In this document: piece after piece, positions 1 through 8,249 of the stretch | How positions within the stretch are numbered: the stretch's first letter is position 1 | Layout of the letters: the number at the start of each line of letters is the position of its first letter | NCBI RefSeq assembly: GCF_009720865.1 | Contig: NZ_WNLA01000029.1 | Location: 1-53,402 of the forward strand | Source of the DNA: Pseudoduganella ginsengisoli | Lineage (GTDB): Bacteria; Pseudomonadota; Gammaproteobacteria; Burkholderiales; Burkholderiaceae_D | DNA length: 53,402 nucleotides | Reading direction: 5' to 3' | Position numbers and translations under genes: made by a program | Notes under the pieces: generated by a model | Told to the model about the DNA's origin: nothing | The model's input: only the letters and a program-made list of their open reading frames with translations | Databases searched by the model: none

Positions 1-73
1 CTGCCGTTCGACTTGCATGTGTAAAGCATGCCGCCAGCGTTCAATCTGAGCCAGGATCAAACTCTTCAGTTCA
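1..73 (-). rRNA. rrs: 16S ribosomal RNA, 5' end only (partial)
   Basis: The reverse complement of bases 47-66 is the universal bacterial 16S 5' sequence (AGAGTTTGATCCTGGCTCAG), and the bases that follow match the betaproteobacterial helix region up to the AACGGCAG typical of Oxalobacteraceae. The gene is transcribed leftwards and leaves the window after about 70 bases. The mature 5' end is placed near base 73 from the conserved TGAACTGAAGAG start. Only the first variable-region boundary is present, so it cannot resolve the genus. Confidence 0.95.
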
Positions 74-400
74 ATCTCTGTTTTCCAACCTTGCGGTTGG
101 GGTCACTCACTCAAAATACTGACGAATTCTCCGAAGAGAATTACGTTTAATATTTGCGCGAGCGTTAGTACTAATAATTTGAGTTGCAGCGCTTTAGTTA
201 AGAAACCAAGCGCCGGGCAAATCTCATCTAACGCCCACACTTATCGACTGTATGTTTTTAAAGAAGTGCTGATCTTTCGATATCGACGAAGCGTTGTGTT
301 CGTCAGCAGCAGAGAAGCGAGATTATCTAGTGTTTCCTGATATCCGTCAACCCCTCGTTTGCATCGCTGTTTCGTTTTCAAACCGTCGCAGCGCTGCGGG
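74..400 (-). promoter_or_regulatory. rrn leader with processing hairpin and boxA-like antitermination site
   Basis: This is the transcribed leader of the rRNA operon on the minus strand. A compact hairpin (CCAACC/GGTTGG, bases 85-100) lies just upstream of the mature 16S end and probably belongs to the processing region. Around bases 253-272 the minus strand reads CACTTCTTTAAAAACA, close to the boxA element that recruits the Nus antitermination complex. It is followed by the GATAAGTGTGGGCG segment commonly found in betaproteobacterial rrn leaders. I see no gene in this interval. Confidence 0.7.
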
Positions 401-406
401 GACCGA

Positions 407-436
407 ACTATAGCAAAGCCCAACCACATTTGGCAA
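407..436 (-). promoter_or_regulatory. Candidate rrn P1 promoter
   Basis: On the minus strand a -35 element TTGCCA (431-436) and a -10 element TATAGT (407-412) are separated by 18 bp. The discriminator just downstream is GC-rich (CGGTCCCCG), as expected for a stringently controlled rRNA promoter. Transcription would start near base 400. The promoter lies between the rRNA leader and the divergent sensor kinase gene, which argues against starting that kinase at base 446. Confidence 0.6.
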
Positions 437-565
437 GCGTGAATTTTGGCGGCCCGCAACACTTCTTCCTTCTATTCCCAGTTTTATGCAGACTGTCGCA
501 ACCCCATGGCGTATCCGCACCGCCTTGCGTACAGTTGCATCATCAGAAAAATCCGAAAGCGCTGC

Positions 566-1897
566 ATGTTTCCTCAACCGAAAGCACAAGACATTGCGAG
601 AACCATTTTGAGCTGGCTGCACCGGGGCTTTGATGCCACGGCCACGTGGGTTACCCAGCTATCGTGGTGGAAATTTTTCCTGTTTGCCGCACTGTCGATG
701 ATCGCTGCATCGATCTTGCAGGATGAGTTGTTCTCATCCGGCCCGGATGAGGAATACGCGCAAATCGTGCGTGACAAAAAAAACGCCCGCCATTCCGATA
801 CCAATATCACCATCGATGACAGCGGCATTCACTTCAATCCGCGCAGCAAAGGGCGCAAGGAATCCGCTTCCGCGGAAGCCCCGGCAGCGCCTGCCGCGCC
901 AGAATTGCCCGCCTCCGCAGCCGCTCCGGCGACACCGGCCCCGCCGGCGCCACCCGAACCACCCGAAGCCCTGCCTTATAAATCAGGCAAGCCCCCAAAA
1001 CCTGGCCACGCTGCGACCGCCATGCCCGGCGAGGAAGTACACATCGAGTTGCCGCCGCAAATCGGCGAAGAATTATCGAACGCCATTGAAGAAGCCGTTG
1101 ACGATGCGGCCGAACAAAAAGTGTCGCGCTATCACAAGCAGGCATCAACGTGGTTCAAGAGCTTTATCTTCCTGCTGATCCTTGCGCTGTTCGGCACCAA
1201 AGCGCTGATGGGCGGCAAAAAACGGGCAGAAGCGCAAACCCAGTACGCCAATGCTGCAGCGGAACGTGAATCCATGCAGCGCCAGCTCAGTGAAGCCAAG
1301 ATGCAAATGATGCAGGCACAAGTAGAACCGCACTTCCTGTTCAATACGCTGGCGTCCGTCGAATACCTGATCGAGACAGATCCGCCACGCGCGTCCGCCA
1401 TGCAGCGCAGCCTGATTAAATACTTGCGCGCCGTGTTGCCGCAAATGCGCGACAGCAGCCTCGTAACAAACCTGGGCCGCGAAGCCGACATGGTGGCCGC
1501 TTACCTGGCCCTGCTGAAAATGCGCATGGAAGAGCGCCTCACCATTGATTTCGACATCCCGGAAGGACTCCGTACGGCAGCGTTTCCACCCATGATGCTG
1601 CAATCCATGGTGGAAAACGCCATCAAACACGGACTGGAAGGCAAGCCGGAAGGCGGCACGCTGCAAGTGCGCGCCCAGGTGGCGCACAATAAACTGCAAG
1701 TCACGGTGGCCGATGACGGTCTCGGCTTTGGCGCCAAGCCCAGCGATGGCACCGGCCTGGGCCTGTCGAATATCCGCGAACGCTTAAAACTGTTGCACGG
1801 CAATGCCGGTTCGCTGAATATCGAACCCAACCGCCCCAGCGGCGTGATTGCCACGATCGAAGTACCGTACGCGCTGGCAGCGAAAAAACCAGATTGA
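566..1897 (+). CDS. LytS-family sensor histidine kinase with Pro/Ala-rich extracytoplasmic region
   Basis: This is a membrane histidine kinase of 443 residues whose partner is the LytTR regulator 54 bp downstream. Two hydrophobic segments (about residues 36-52 and 197-214) flank roughly 140 residues rich in Ala, Pro and Glu that should face the periplasm. A coiled-coil stretch follows, then the LytS-type His_kinase motif QVEPHFLFNTL with the phospho-acceptor His256. The ATPase domain has an N box (MVENAIKHG) and G boxes (ADDGLGFG, GTGLGLSNIRERL). The frame is open back to a TTG at 446, but ATG 566 clears the divergent rrn promoter and starts just ahead of the first recognisable segment. The ribosome binding site is weak (GAAAG). 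The stimulus is unknown, since the sensory region matches no domain I recognise. Confidence 0.85.
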   Translation: MFPQPKAQDIARTILSWLHRGFDATATWVTQLSWWKFFLFAALSMIAASILQDELFSSGPDEEYAQIVRDKKNARHSDTNITIDDSGIHFNPRSKGRKESASAEAPAAPAAPELPASAAAPATPAPPAPPEPPEALPYKSGKPPKPGHAATAMPGEEVHIELPPQIGEELSNAIEEAVDDAAEQKVSRYHKQASTWFKSFIFLLILALFGTKALMGGKKRAEAQTQYANAAAERESMQRQLSEAKMQMMQAQVEPHFLFNTLASVEYLIETDPPRASAMQRSLIKYLRAVLPQMRDSSLVTNLGREADMVAAYLALLKMRMEERLTIDFDIPEGLRTAAFPPMMLQSMVENAIKHGLEGKPEGGTLQVRAQVAHNKLQVTVADDGLGFGAKPSDGTGLGLSNIRERLKLLHGNAGSLNIEPNRPSGVIATIEVPYALAAKKPD

Positions 1898-1951
1898 AAA
1901 TCAACCTGATTCATTGAATAATCATTAACCGAACGAATTTTTAACAATATT

Positions 1952-2737
1952 ATGCCAACAGCAATCATTGCCGACGACGAACGCCTGATGCGCGACCAGC
2001 TGCGCATGCGCCTGGGACAGGTGTGGCCTGAACTGGAAATCGTCGGCGAAGCAAAAAACGGCGACGAAGCCATTGACCTGGTTGACCAGCTGAATCCGGA
2101 TTTCACGTTCCTCGATATCCGCATGCCCGGCAAAACCGGCATGGAAGCGGCGGCCGTGATTGGCAATAAAAGCCGTGTCGTATTTGTCACTGCCTACGAT
2201 GCGTATGCCGTGGAAGCATTTGAGCGCGGCGCAATTGATTACGTGTTGAAACCGCCAGAGCTGGAACGCTTGCAAATCACAGTCGAGCGCTTGAAAGGCC
2301 GTCTGGCCGCGCCAGCCGGCGCCACCGCAGCAGCGGGAGGTGGCGACGTCAACGCCAGCGTGGCGGCCATGCTGAACCAGCTGGCGGAAAAGATTGCAGC
2401 GCCCAAAAAGACGTATTTGCAATGGATCCAGGCCAGCATCGGCCAGGATTTGCGCATGATCCCGGTGGAAGAAATCCTGTTCTTCCGCTCCGATGAAAAA
2501 TACACGTGCGTGCAAACGGCGAAATATGAAGCGCTGATCCGCAAACCCGTGCGCGACCTGGCAGAAGAACTGGACCCGGACTTGTTCTGGCAAATCCACC
2601 GCGCCACCCTCGTCAACGTCAATGCCATTGAAGGCGTGACACGCGATATCCGTGGCCGCCACCTGGTCATGATCAAGGACCGCACGGAAAAGCTCGAAGT
2701 GTCGCGCTCGTTCCTGCACTTGTTCAAGCAAATGTAA
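1952..2737 (+). CDS. LytTR-family response regulator (AlgR/LytR type)
   Basis: This 261-residue DNA-binding response regulator is the likely partner of the kinase just upstream. The receiver domain covers residues 1-120, with the acidic pair at ADDE (8-10), phospho-acceptor Asp55 (FLDIRMPG) and conserved Lys100 (VLKPPE). A Gly/Ala-rich linker leads to a C-terminal LytTR domain of about 100 residues, recognisable by the ILFFRSDEKYT segment, the LFWQIHRATLVNVNAI segment and the ending RSFLHLFKQM. LytTR proteins bind phased direct repeats rather than palindromes. The targets of this one are unknown; no pilus or wall genes adjoin it. Confidence 0.9.
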   Translation: MPTAIIADDERLMRDQLRMRLGQVWPELEIVGEAKNGDEAIDLVDQLNPDFTFLDIRMPGKTGMEAAAVIGNKSRVVFVTAYDAYAVEAFERGAIDYVLKPPELERLQITVERLKGRLAAPAGATAAAGGGDVNASVAAMLNQLAEKIAAPKKTYLQWIQASIGQDLRMIPVEEILFFRSDEKYTCVQTAKYEALIRKPVRDLAEELDPDLFWQIHRATLVNVNAIEGVTRDIRGRHLVMIKDRTEKLEVSRSFLHLFKQM

Positions 2738-2743
2738 GCCGCC

Positions 2744-2766
2744 GATGAGCGGAATTGCCGCTCATC
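2744..2766. repeat. Perfect 9-bp inverted repeat between regulator and next kinase gene
   Basis: GATGAGCGG and CCGCTCATC form a perfect 9-bp stem around the loop AATTG, seven bases after the LytTR stop codon. No T-run follows on either strand. It may attenuate transcription, stabilise the upstream message or act as a protein-binding site. Confidence 0.55.
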
Positions 2767-2866
2767 AACATCCCACCCTTGCTGCTGCGCCAGATCAAAT
2801 GTGGTGTGGCAGCCCTGCCCTACTTTGTCACCATGGCGGCCCTCTTCCGGCCGCATGGAGGGCATC

Positions 2867-3562
2867 ATGGACCAGCGCAGCAAACCCTCGCGCAGCCGCC
2901 GCAATGAACGCAGCATCGGCCGCCGTACCGCAGACACTTCCCCGCTACAAACCGTGCGCGACGATGAGCGCTCCCATATCGCGCGTGAATTGCATGATGA
3001 TCTGGGCCAATTGCTGGCCACGCTGCGGGTCGACTTGAACTTGCTGGAACGCCAGCCGGCGCTGCCACAGGCGGCAGCCACGCAAGTACACAGCATGGAT
3101 CAATTGCTGCTGTCCGCCATTACATCCTTGCGGCGCATTGCCAGCAATTTGCGTCCGCGCGCACTGGATGACGGCAGCCTGTATTTCGCGCTGCAAGCCA
3201 TGTGCCTGGATTTTGCCCGGCGCAATCCTTTGCGCTGTGAGCTGGATGTCGTGGAATCGGAGCTGGGCTTTAGCGATCACTTCAGTACGGCCGTGTTCCG
3301 TATTGTGCAAGAGTCGCTGACGAATGTGGCGCGCCACGCAAAAGCGCGGCGCGTGCGGGTTGCCGTGCGGCGCCACGGCGCCAGCTTGCGCATCGTGGTT
3401 GAAGACGATGGGGTCGGCTTAACGGACGAAGACTTGCGCAAGCCGCATTCGCTGGGCTTGATCGGCATGCGCGAGCGCGTGCAGGGCTTGAGCGGCGATA
3501 TGTCGGTGCGGGGCCAGGGCGGCACCCGCATTACCATCGTCCTGCCGCTCCCCTCCGCTTAG
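2867..3562 (+). CDS. Orphan soluble histidine kinase, NarL/DegS type (HisKA_3)
   Basis: The HisKA_3 motif IARELHDDLGQLLATL places the phospho-acceptor at His43. A HATPase_c domain follows, with the N-box region ESLTNVARHAKA and the G box EDDGVGL, ending GGTRITIVLPL. There is no membrane segment or recognisable sensor domain. The N-terminal 30 residues are a basic, low-complexity tail. ATG 2867 is chosen because GGAGG lies five bases upstream; an in-frame ATG at 2855 and a GTG at 2801 exist but lack such a site. No NarL-type regulator adjoins it, so it probably works with a distant response regulator or modulates another kinase. Its stop overlaps the porin stop by four bases. Confidence 0.85.
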   Translation: MDQRSKPSRSRRNERSIGRRTADTSPLQTVRDDERSHIARELHDDLGQLLATLRVDLNLLERQPALPQAAATQVHSMDQLLLSAITSLRRIASNLRPRALDDGSLYFALQAMCLDFARRNPLRCELDVVESELGFSDHFSTAVFRIVQESLTNVARHAKARRVRVAVRRHGASLRIVVEDDGVGLTDEDLRKPHSLGLIGMRERVQGLSGDMSVRGQGGTRITIVLPLPSA

Positions 3563-4644
3563 AACGAATGACGGATGCCCAGGTTGAAGGCGCTGTCGCC
3601 CGAACCTGCTTCGTTGTTATTGCCAACCGTGTAGCCAGCGCCGTTCTTGTTCTTGATACGGGCGTAAGCAACGTAGGCCGTGGTGCGCTTCGACAGCGGG
3701 TACAGGTAGCCGACGCCGATCTGGTTCGCGTCCTGGTTGTTGACGGTCTTGTCGTTCATGCGGGTGTACGAAGCGATGATGTTGCCAGCGCCGGCTGGGA
3801 CGTTCACGCCCAACAGCAAGTTATCACTGTCCGACGAGGCTTTAGGCGCGACTTTGAAGCCGAAGGCGTTTGCCACCGGCACGGACGAGCTGCCGGCGCC
3901 CTTGTTGACTTCCCAGCCGAAGAAGGCTTTGACAACTTTGAAATCGTAGTTGGCGGCCAGCAGCGTGTTCTTCGCAGTATCTACGGATGGCTTGCCAACC
4001 GTGTCCAGATTGCGGTTGTTGTGCACCAGGCGCACGTTCAGTGCATCTTGCGAGAAGTTCAGGCCCAGGCCGTACTGGCGGCCGGCGGTGTTGCTGCCGG
4101 CCTGCTCGCCCAGCGCGTACAGCGCGTCAACGGAGAAGCCGGAGAACGATGGGGTGCTGTACACAATCGAGTTGCTGGCGCGGGTGTTGGCGCCAGCGGT
4201 TGGGAACAGGTTCTTGGCGGTGCCAGCGTAGCCGGCGCCGAACGGGTCAGCCACCTGGCTCAGCGCGTTGTACAGCATCGTGTACTGGCGGCCGATGGTC
4301 AGCGAGCCCATGTCTTTGGATTTCAGGCCAACGGTGGCGAGGCGGTTGAACAGTGCGCCGCCGGCGTTATCCATCGTGCCGTCATCCGCTTTGAAGCCGT
4401 TTTCCAGGTTGAACACGGCTTGCATGCCGTTGCCCAGATCTTCCACGCCACGGAAACCGAGGCGCGATTGACCACCGATGCCGCTGGTGAGCTTGGTGAC
4501 GCTGCCGGCGGCGCCGCCGCTTTCGCGCACCAGGCCGGCATCAACCAGACCGTAGATGGTCACGTTCGATTGCGCTTGCGCTTGAGCCGAGAACGCGCCG
4601 ATGAGCAGTGCTGCCAGAGTAAGTTTTTTCACTTGATGATCCAT
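3559..4644 (-). CDS. Outer-membrane general porin (betaproteobacterial trimeric type)
   Basis: This 361-residue porin forms a passive channel in the outer membrane. A classical signal peptide (KKLTLAALLIGAFSAQAQA) precedes the mature start QSNVTIYGLVDAGL, a hallmark of the OmpC-like porins of Burkholderiales. Further hallmarks are the loop GGQSRLGFRGVEDLG, the strand LTIGRQYT and the C-terminal beta-signal ending in Phe (NLGIRHSF). The annotated ATG gives the odd start MDHQVKK; the GTG at 4632 (VKKLTL...) has a GGAT upstream and would give a standard signal peptide, so the true start may be there. The gene stands alone and converges on the orphan kinase. Confidence 0.93.
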   Translation of the reverse strand: MDHQVKKLTLAALLIGAFSAQAQAQSNVTIYGLVDAGLVRESGGAAGSVTKLTSGIGGQSRLGFRGVEDLGNGMQAVFNLENGFKADDGTMDNAGGALFNRLATVGLKSKDMGSLTIGRQYTMLYNALSQVADPFGAGYAGTAKNLFPTAGANTRASNSIVYSTPSFSGFSVDALYALGEQAGSNTAGRQYGLGLNFSQDALNVRLVHNNRNLDTVGKPSVDTAKNTLLAANYDFKVVKAFFGWEVNKGAGSSSVPVANAFGFKVAPKASSDSDNLLLGVNVPAGAGNIIASYTRMNDKTVNNQDANQIGVGYLYPLSKRTTAYVAYARIKNKNGAGYTVGNNNEAGSGDSAFNLGIRHSF

Positions 4645-4759
4645 TGTTAGTTGATAGGGTTGTCGCCTGAAACTTGACGGGGCGAATCATGCCTATCAAA
4701 TACTTCAACAATATGACATCAATAATTTATTTTCAGAAAGACCGTTACTCTCGCTCACA

Positions 4760-5407
4760 TCATTTAAAGCGGCACGTGGCCAACCAATAGTATTCCAGTC
4801 GCTCCGTGCGCACTTCGCGGCCGGCCGTGGACAAGCGCTTGCGCAACCAGCTGTCGGACGGGTAATTCTTCATGATTTCAAAGCGTTCGCCATCCGGCGT
4901 CGTGCGGAACTGGTACGTGTTGCCATCTGCATCCGTGCGCGCGATCGGCATGCTGACACCTTCCACCTGGTTGCTGTCGAGCAGCACCAGCAAACCATCC
5001 TTGCCCAGTTTCGAGCGCAGCAGCGCCAGGTATTTATCCTGTTCCGCACGGCCGATGTGCGACCACCAGCCTGCCGCAAAACATGCGGTAAATTCACCGG
5101 CCGGAATATCTGCCAACGTCATCGCATCGCCCTGCCTGAACGTCACCACGTCCGGATCGACGTCGCGCTCCGCCGCCAGCGCCAGCATGTCGGGGCACGA
5201 GTCGATGGCTGTCACTGACTTGGCGCCGATGCTGATGTATTCCGTCCAGTAGCCGGAACCGCAAGCCAGCTCCAGCACTTTATGGTTTTGCAACAGTTCA
5301 GCCACGGCTTCCTGCAAGGTTTCCAGGTCGTCCTGGCGGTCTTCCTGCTCGTAGACCGCATCGTACGAGCCCGCGCAGCGCGCATAATATGTTTCCAAAG
5401 TGTTCAT
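4760..5407 (-). CDS. Class I SAM-dependent methyltransferase
   Basis: This 215-residue enzyme has a Rossmann-fold methyltransferase core: motif I VLELACGSGYWTEYI near residues 45-60, an acidic loop AIDSCPDML, then FRQGDAMTLADIP and ACFAAGWWSHI. The C-terminal part resembles small uncharacterised methyltransferases, and the substrate cannot be inferred. The ATG overlaps the stop of the LysR-type regulator gene upstream (ATGA, 5404-5407), so the two are translationally coupled. This suggests either a sulfur-related role, since SAM links to sulfur assimilation, or simple co-expression. The 115 bp between this gene and the porin holds the porin promoter region; I see no clear terminator. Confidence 0.8.
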   Translation of the reverse strand: MNTLETYYARCAGSYDAVYEQEDRQDDLETLQEAVAELLQNHKVLELACGSGYWTEYISIGAKSVTAIDSCPDMLALAAERDVDPDVVTFRQGDAMTLADIPAGEFTACFAAGWWSHIGRAEQDKYLALLRSKLGKDGLLVLLDSNQVEGVSMPIARTDADGNTYQFRTTPDGERFEIMKNYPSDSWLRKRLSTAGREVRTERLEYYWLATCRFK

Positions 5408-6345
5408 AATTCGTAATTGTCTTTCTCTCCGTGCATAGCCTGCTCGATCAGCTTGCGGTTCAGCGTCGGTGCGAGCAATTCTATGAACGTATAAATATAG
5501 GAGCGTAAATAAGCGCCCTGCTTGACAGCTACCCGCGACACATTCATGCCGAACAGGTGGCCCGCAGGGATGGCGCGCAGCGAGCGGTCGCGCTCCGGGT
5601 CGAAGGCCATGCCGGCAATCACGCCAATGCCCATCCCCAGTTCCACGTACGTTTTAATGACGTCCGCATCGATGGCTTCCAGCAAGACGTCCGGCTTCAA
5701 ACCTCTCAGCGAGAACGCGTGGTCGATCTTGCTGCGGCCCGCAAAGGCGCCATCGTAGGTGATCAGCGGGAAAGCTGCAATCTCTTCCAGGGTAATGGTC
5801 TTGGAACGCAGCAGCGGATGGTCGGGCGGCACCACCACCACGTGCTCCCATTGATAGCATGGCAAAGTAACAAGATTTTCCATGCCAGCAATGGATTCCG
5901 TCGCGATGCACAGGTCGGCCTGGTCTTTTTGCACCATTTCCGCAATTTGGCGCGGGTTGCCTTGCAACAAGGACAAGCGCACTTTCGGGAACTTTTGCAT
6001 GAAGGCTTGCACCACCTTCGGCAACGTATAGCGCGCCTGCGTATGCGTTGTGGCAATCGTAAAACTGCCGCTGTCCTGCGCCGCATATTCCTTGCCGATA
6101 CGTTTTAAACTGTCGATTTCCTGCATGATGAGTTCCACCGAACTCAATACCAGGCGGCCGGGTTCCGTCAAACCGCGAATCCGCTTGCCATGCCGGGTAA
6201 AAATATCGACGCCTAATTCTTCTTCCAGCTCAATAATGGCCTTGGAAACACCCGGCTGGGAGGTGAACAGGGCTTTGGCGGCATCCGTCAGGTTGTAGTT
6301 CTGGCGGACTGCTTCACGGACAAACCGTAATTGGTGAAGGTTCAT
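5404..6345 (-). CDS. cysB: CysB-like LysR-family transcriptional regulator of sulfur assimilation
   Basis: This 313-residue protein has the N-terminal winged helix-turn-helix of CysB/Cbl proteins (MNLHQLRFVREAV, then LTDAAKALFTSQPGVSKAI and the RHGKRIRGLTEPG segment) and a LysR substrate-binding domain. CysB senses O- or N-acetylserine and activates cysteine-biosynthesis genes. Its position, divergent from and adjacent to the sulfate-reduction operon, supports that role. The 224-bp shared intergenic region carries a LysR-type inverted repeat at 6435-6459. The stop overlaps the methyltransferase start. A Cbl-type paralogue is the alternative name. Confidence 0.9.
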   Translation of the reverse strand: MNLHQLRFVREAVRQNYNLTDAAKALFTSQPGVSKAIIELEEELGVDIFTRHGKRIRGLTEPGRLVLSSVELIMQEIDSLKRIGKEYAAQDSGSFTIATTHTQARYTLPKVVQAFMQKFPKVRLSLLQGNPRQIAEMVQKDQADLCIATESIAGMENLVTLPCYQWEHVVVVPPDHPLLRSKTITLEEIAAFPLITYDGAFAGRSKIDHAFSLRGLKPDVLLEAIDADVIKTYVELGMGIGVIAGMAFDPERDRSLRAIPAGHLFGMNVSRVAVKQGAYLRSYIYTFIELLAPTLNRKLIEQAMHGEKDNYEL

Positions 6346-6434
6346 TGTTGTTCTCGTTATATAGCAATTTGGCGTGCCGGGCCTTCAGGCCGGGCATCCA
6401 CATCTCAGGCACGTATACGCTATTTTACGCCCAT

Positions 6435-6459
6435 GCTTATACCCAATACGTATATAAGC
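6435..6459. promoter_or_regulatory. Candidate CysB operator: GCTTATA-N11-TATAAGC
   Basis: A perfect 7-bp inverted repeat with an 11-bp spacer lies between the divergent cysB-like and cysI genes, 90 bp from one start and 111 bp from the other. The geometry satisfies the T-N11-A rule of LysR-type operators. The surrounding sequence is AT-rich compared with the coding regions. The assignment to CysB is inferred from position only. Confidence 0.5.
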
Positions 6460-6569
6460 AAATAAAGACTAAGTAGTTTGGAATAAAGCTGGAGTTTATT
6501 ACCATTGCGGCTAGTTGGGGATACTTTGTAAGAGCCTGCCCAGGCGCAAGCGAAACTATTAGGAACGAT

Positions 6570-8249
6570 ATGTATCAATACGATCATCTCATCGTGCGTG
6601 AGCGCATCGCCCAGTACCGCGACCAGGTACGCCGCCGCCTCGCCGACGAGTTGACCGAAGCTGAATTCCTGCCTCTGCGCTTGCAGAACGGCCTGTACTA
6701 CCAGCGTCACGCTTACATGCTGCGTATCGCCGTGCCATATGGTTTGCTGGCAAGTAAGCAAATGCGCATGTTTGCGCACATTGCACGCAAGTACGACCGT
6801 GGTTATGGCCACTTCACGACCCGCCAAAACATCCAGTTCAACTGGATCGAACTGGAACAGACCCCGGATATCCTGACCGACCTCGCTTCCGTGGAAATGC
6901 ACGCGAACCAGACGTCGGGCAACTGCATCCGCAACACCACCACCGACGAATTCGCCGGCGTGGCTGCGGACGAAGTCGTCGATCCGCGTCCTTATTGCGA
7001 AATCCTGCGCCAATGGTCGACGTTCCACCCGGAATTCATCGCCCTGCCGCGTAAATTCAAGGTGGCCGTCAATGGCGCCGCGCAAGACCGCGCCGCCGTG
7101 GCCGTGCACGACATCGGCTTGCACGTGGTGAAAAACGATGCCGGCGAGATTGGCTTCCAGGTGGTCGTCGGTGGCGGCCTGGGCCGTACCCCCATCATCG
7201 GCACCACCATCCGCGATTTCCTGCCGCGCGAACATTTGCTGACCTATATTGAAGCCGTCATGCGCGTGTACAACCAGTACGGCCGCCGCGACAACAAGTA
7301 CAAGGCCCGCATCAAGATCTTGCTGAAAGCCGTGGGCGCCGAAGAATTCACGCGCCAGGTGGAAGAAGAATGGACGCACTTGAAAGATGGCCCGCAAACG
7401 CTGACCGCTGAAGAAATCGCGCGCATGGAAGCGTTCTTCGCGCCGCCAGCCTACAAGCAATTGCCGAACATCGAGCAAGCGCAAGCCGCCGACAACAAGG
7501 CGTTCAGCAACTGGCTCAAGCGCAACGTAAAAGCGCACAAGCAACCCGGCTACGCCGCCGTCGTGCTGTCGCTGAAGAAGACCGGCGTTCCGCCAGGCGA
7601 CGCCACCGCCGAGCAGATGGACTTCATGGCTGACCTGGCGGACCGCTACAGCTTCGGCGAACTGCGCGTAACCCACGAGCAAAACGTGGTGTTGGCCGAC
7701 GTCGAGCAATCGCAACTGTTCGCCGTGTGGCAGGAAGCCAAGGCGCACGGCCTGGCCACGCCGAACATCGGCTTGTTGAACGACATGATTTGCTGCCCTG
7801 GCGGCGACTTCTGCTCGCTGGCCAACGCCAAGTCCATCCCGATTGCCGCCGCTATTGCAGAGCGCTTCGACGACCTGGACTTCCAGCACGACATCGGCGA
7901 AATCGAATTGAACATCTCGGGCTGCATCAACGCCTGCGGCCACCACCACGTCGGCAACATCGGCATCCTGGGTGTGGACAAGGATGGCAGCGAGTGGTAC
8001 CAGGTGTCGGTGGGCGGTGCGCAAGGCAACAGCACGGCCATCGGCAAGATCATCGGCCCATCGTTCTCCGCGCAGCAAATGCCGGAAGTGATCGACCGTA
8101 TCTTGAAGGTCTACGTCAAGAACCGTGTCGACGGTGAACGCTTCATTGACACCGCCACGCGCCTGGGCGTTGCACCATTCAAGGACTTTGTTTATGCCAC
8201 GCCGATTGCCGACACCGGCCGCCTGGTAGGAGAAGATGAGTATGCGTAA
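6570..8249 (+). CDS. cysI: Assimilatory sulfite reductase, siroheme/4Fe-4S hemoprotein
   Basis: This 559-residue enzyme reduces sulfite to sulfide with six electrons at a siroheme coupled to a 4Fe-4S cluster. The cluster ligands are visible as C409-X5-C415 (within CCPGGDFC) and C452-X3-C456 (SGCINACGHHH). Two ferredoxin-like nitrite/sulfite reductase half domains precede each siroheme-binding half, and FTTRQNIQFNWI is the first siroheme-contacting motif. A nitrite reductase of the same fold is excluded by context: DUF934, APS reductase and ATP sulfurylase follow in one operon. No CysJ flavoprotein is present here, so electrons may come from ferredoxin or another carrier. Confidence 0.94.
   Translation: MYQYDHLIVRERIAQYRDQVRRRLADELTEAEFLPLRLQNGLYYQRHAYMLRIAVPYGLLASKQMRMFAHIARKYDRGYGHFTTRQNIQFNWIELEQTPDILTDLASVEMHANQTSGNCIRNTTTDEFAGVAADEVVDPRPYCEILRQWSTFHPEFIALPRKFKVAVNGAAQDRAAVAVHDIGLHVVKNDAGEIGFQVVVGGGLGRTPIIGTTIRDFLPREHLLTYIEAVMRVYNQYGRRDNKYKARIKILLKAVGAEEFTRQVEEEWTHLKDGPQTLTAEEIARMEAFFAPPAYKQLPNIEQAQAADNKAFSNWLKRNVKAHKQPGYAAVVLSLKKTGVPPGDATAEQMDFMADLADRYSFGELRVTHEQNVVLADVEQSQLFAVWQEAKAHGLATPNIGLLNDMICCPGGDFCSLANAKSIPIAAAIAERFDDLDFQHDIGEIELNISGCINACGHHHVGNIGILGVDKDGSEWYQVSVGGAQGNSTAIGKIIGPSFSAQQMPEVIDRILKVYVKNRVDGERFIDTATRLGVAPFKDFVYATPIADTGRLVGEDEYA

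Noticed and set aside
2744..2766. Hairpin after the first LytTR gene as a terminator
   Set aside because: The stem is perfect, but neither strand has the T-run needed for intrinsic termination; kept only as an inverted repeat.
3568..4650. A 360-codon plus-strand frame opposite the porin
   Set aside because: Shadow of the porin gene, whose signal peptide and C-terminal Phe are clear.
6373..6413. CGTGCC...GGCACG inverted repeat with an inner GGCC pair upstream of the cysB-like gene
   Set aside because: The arms are short and 29 bp apart, so it is not distinguishable from chance in GC-rich DNA.
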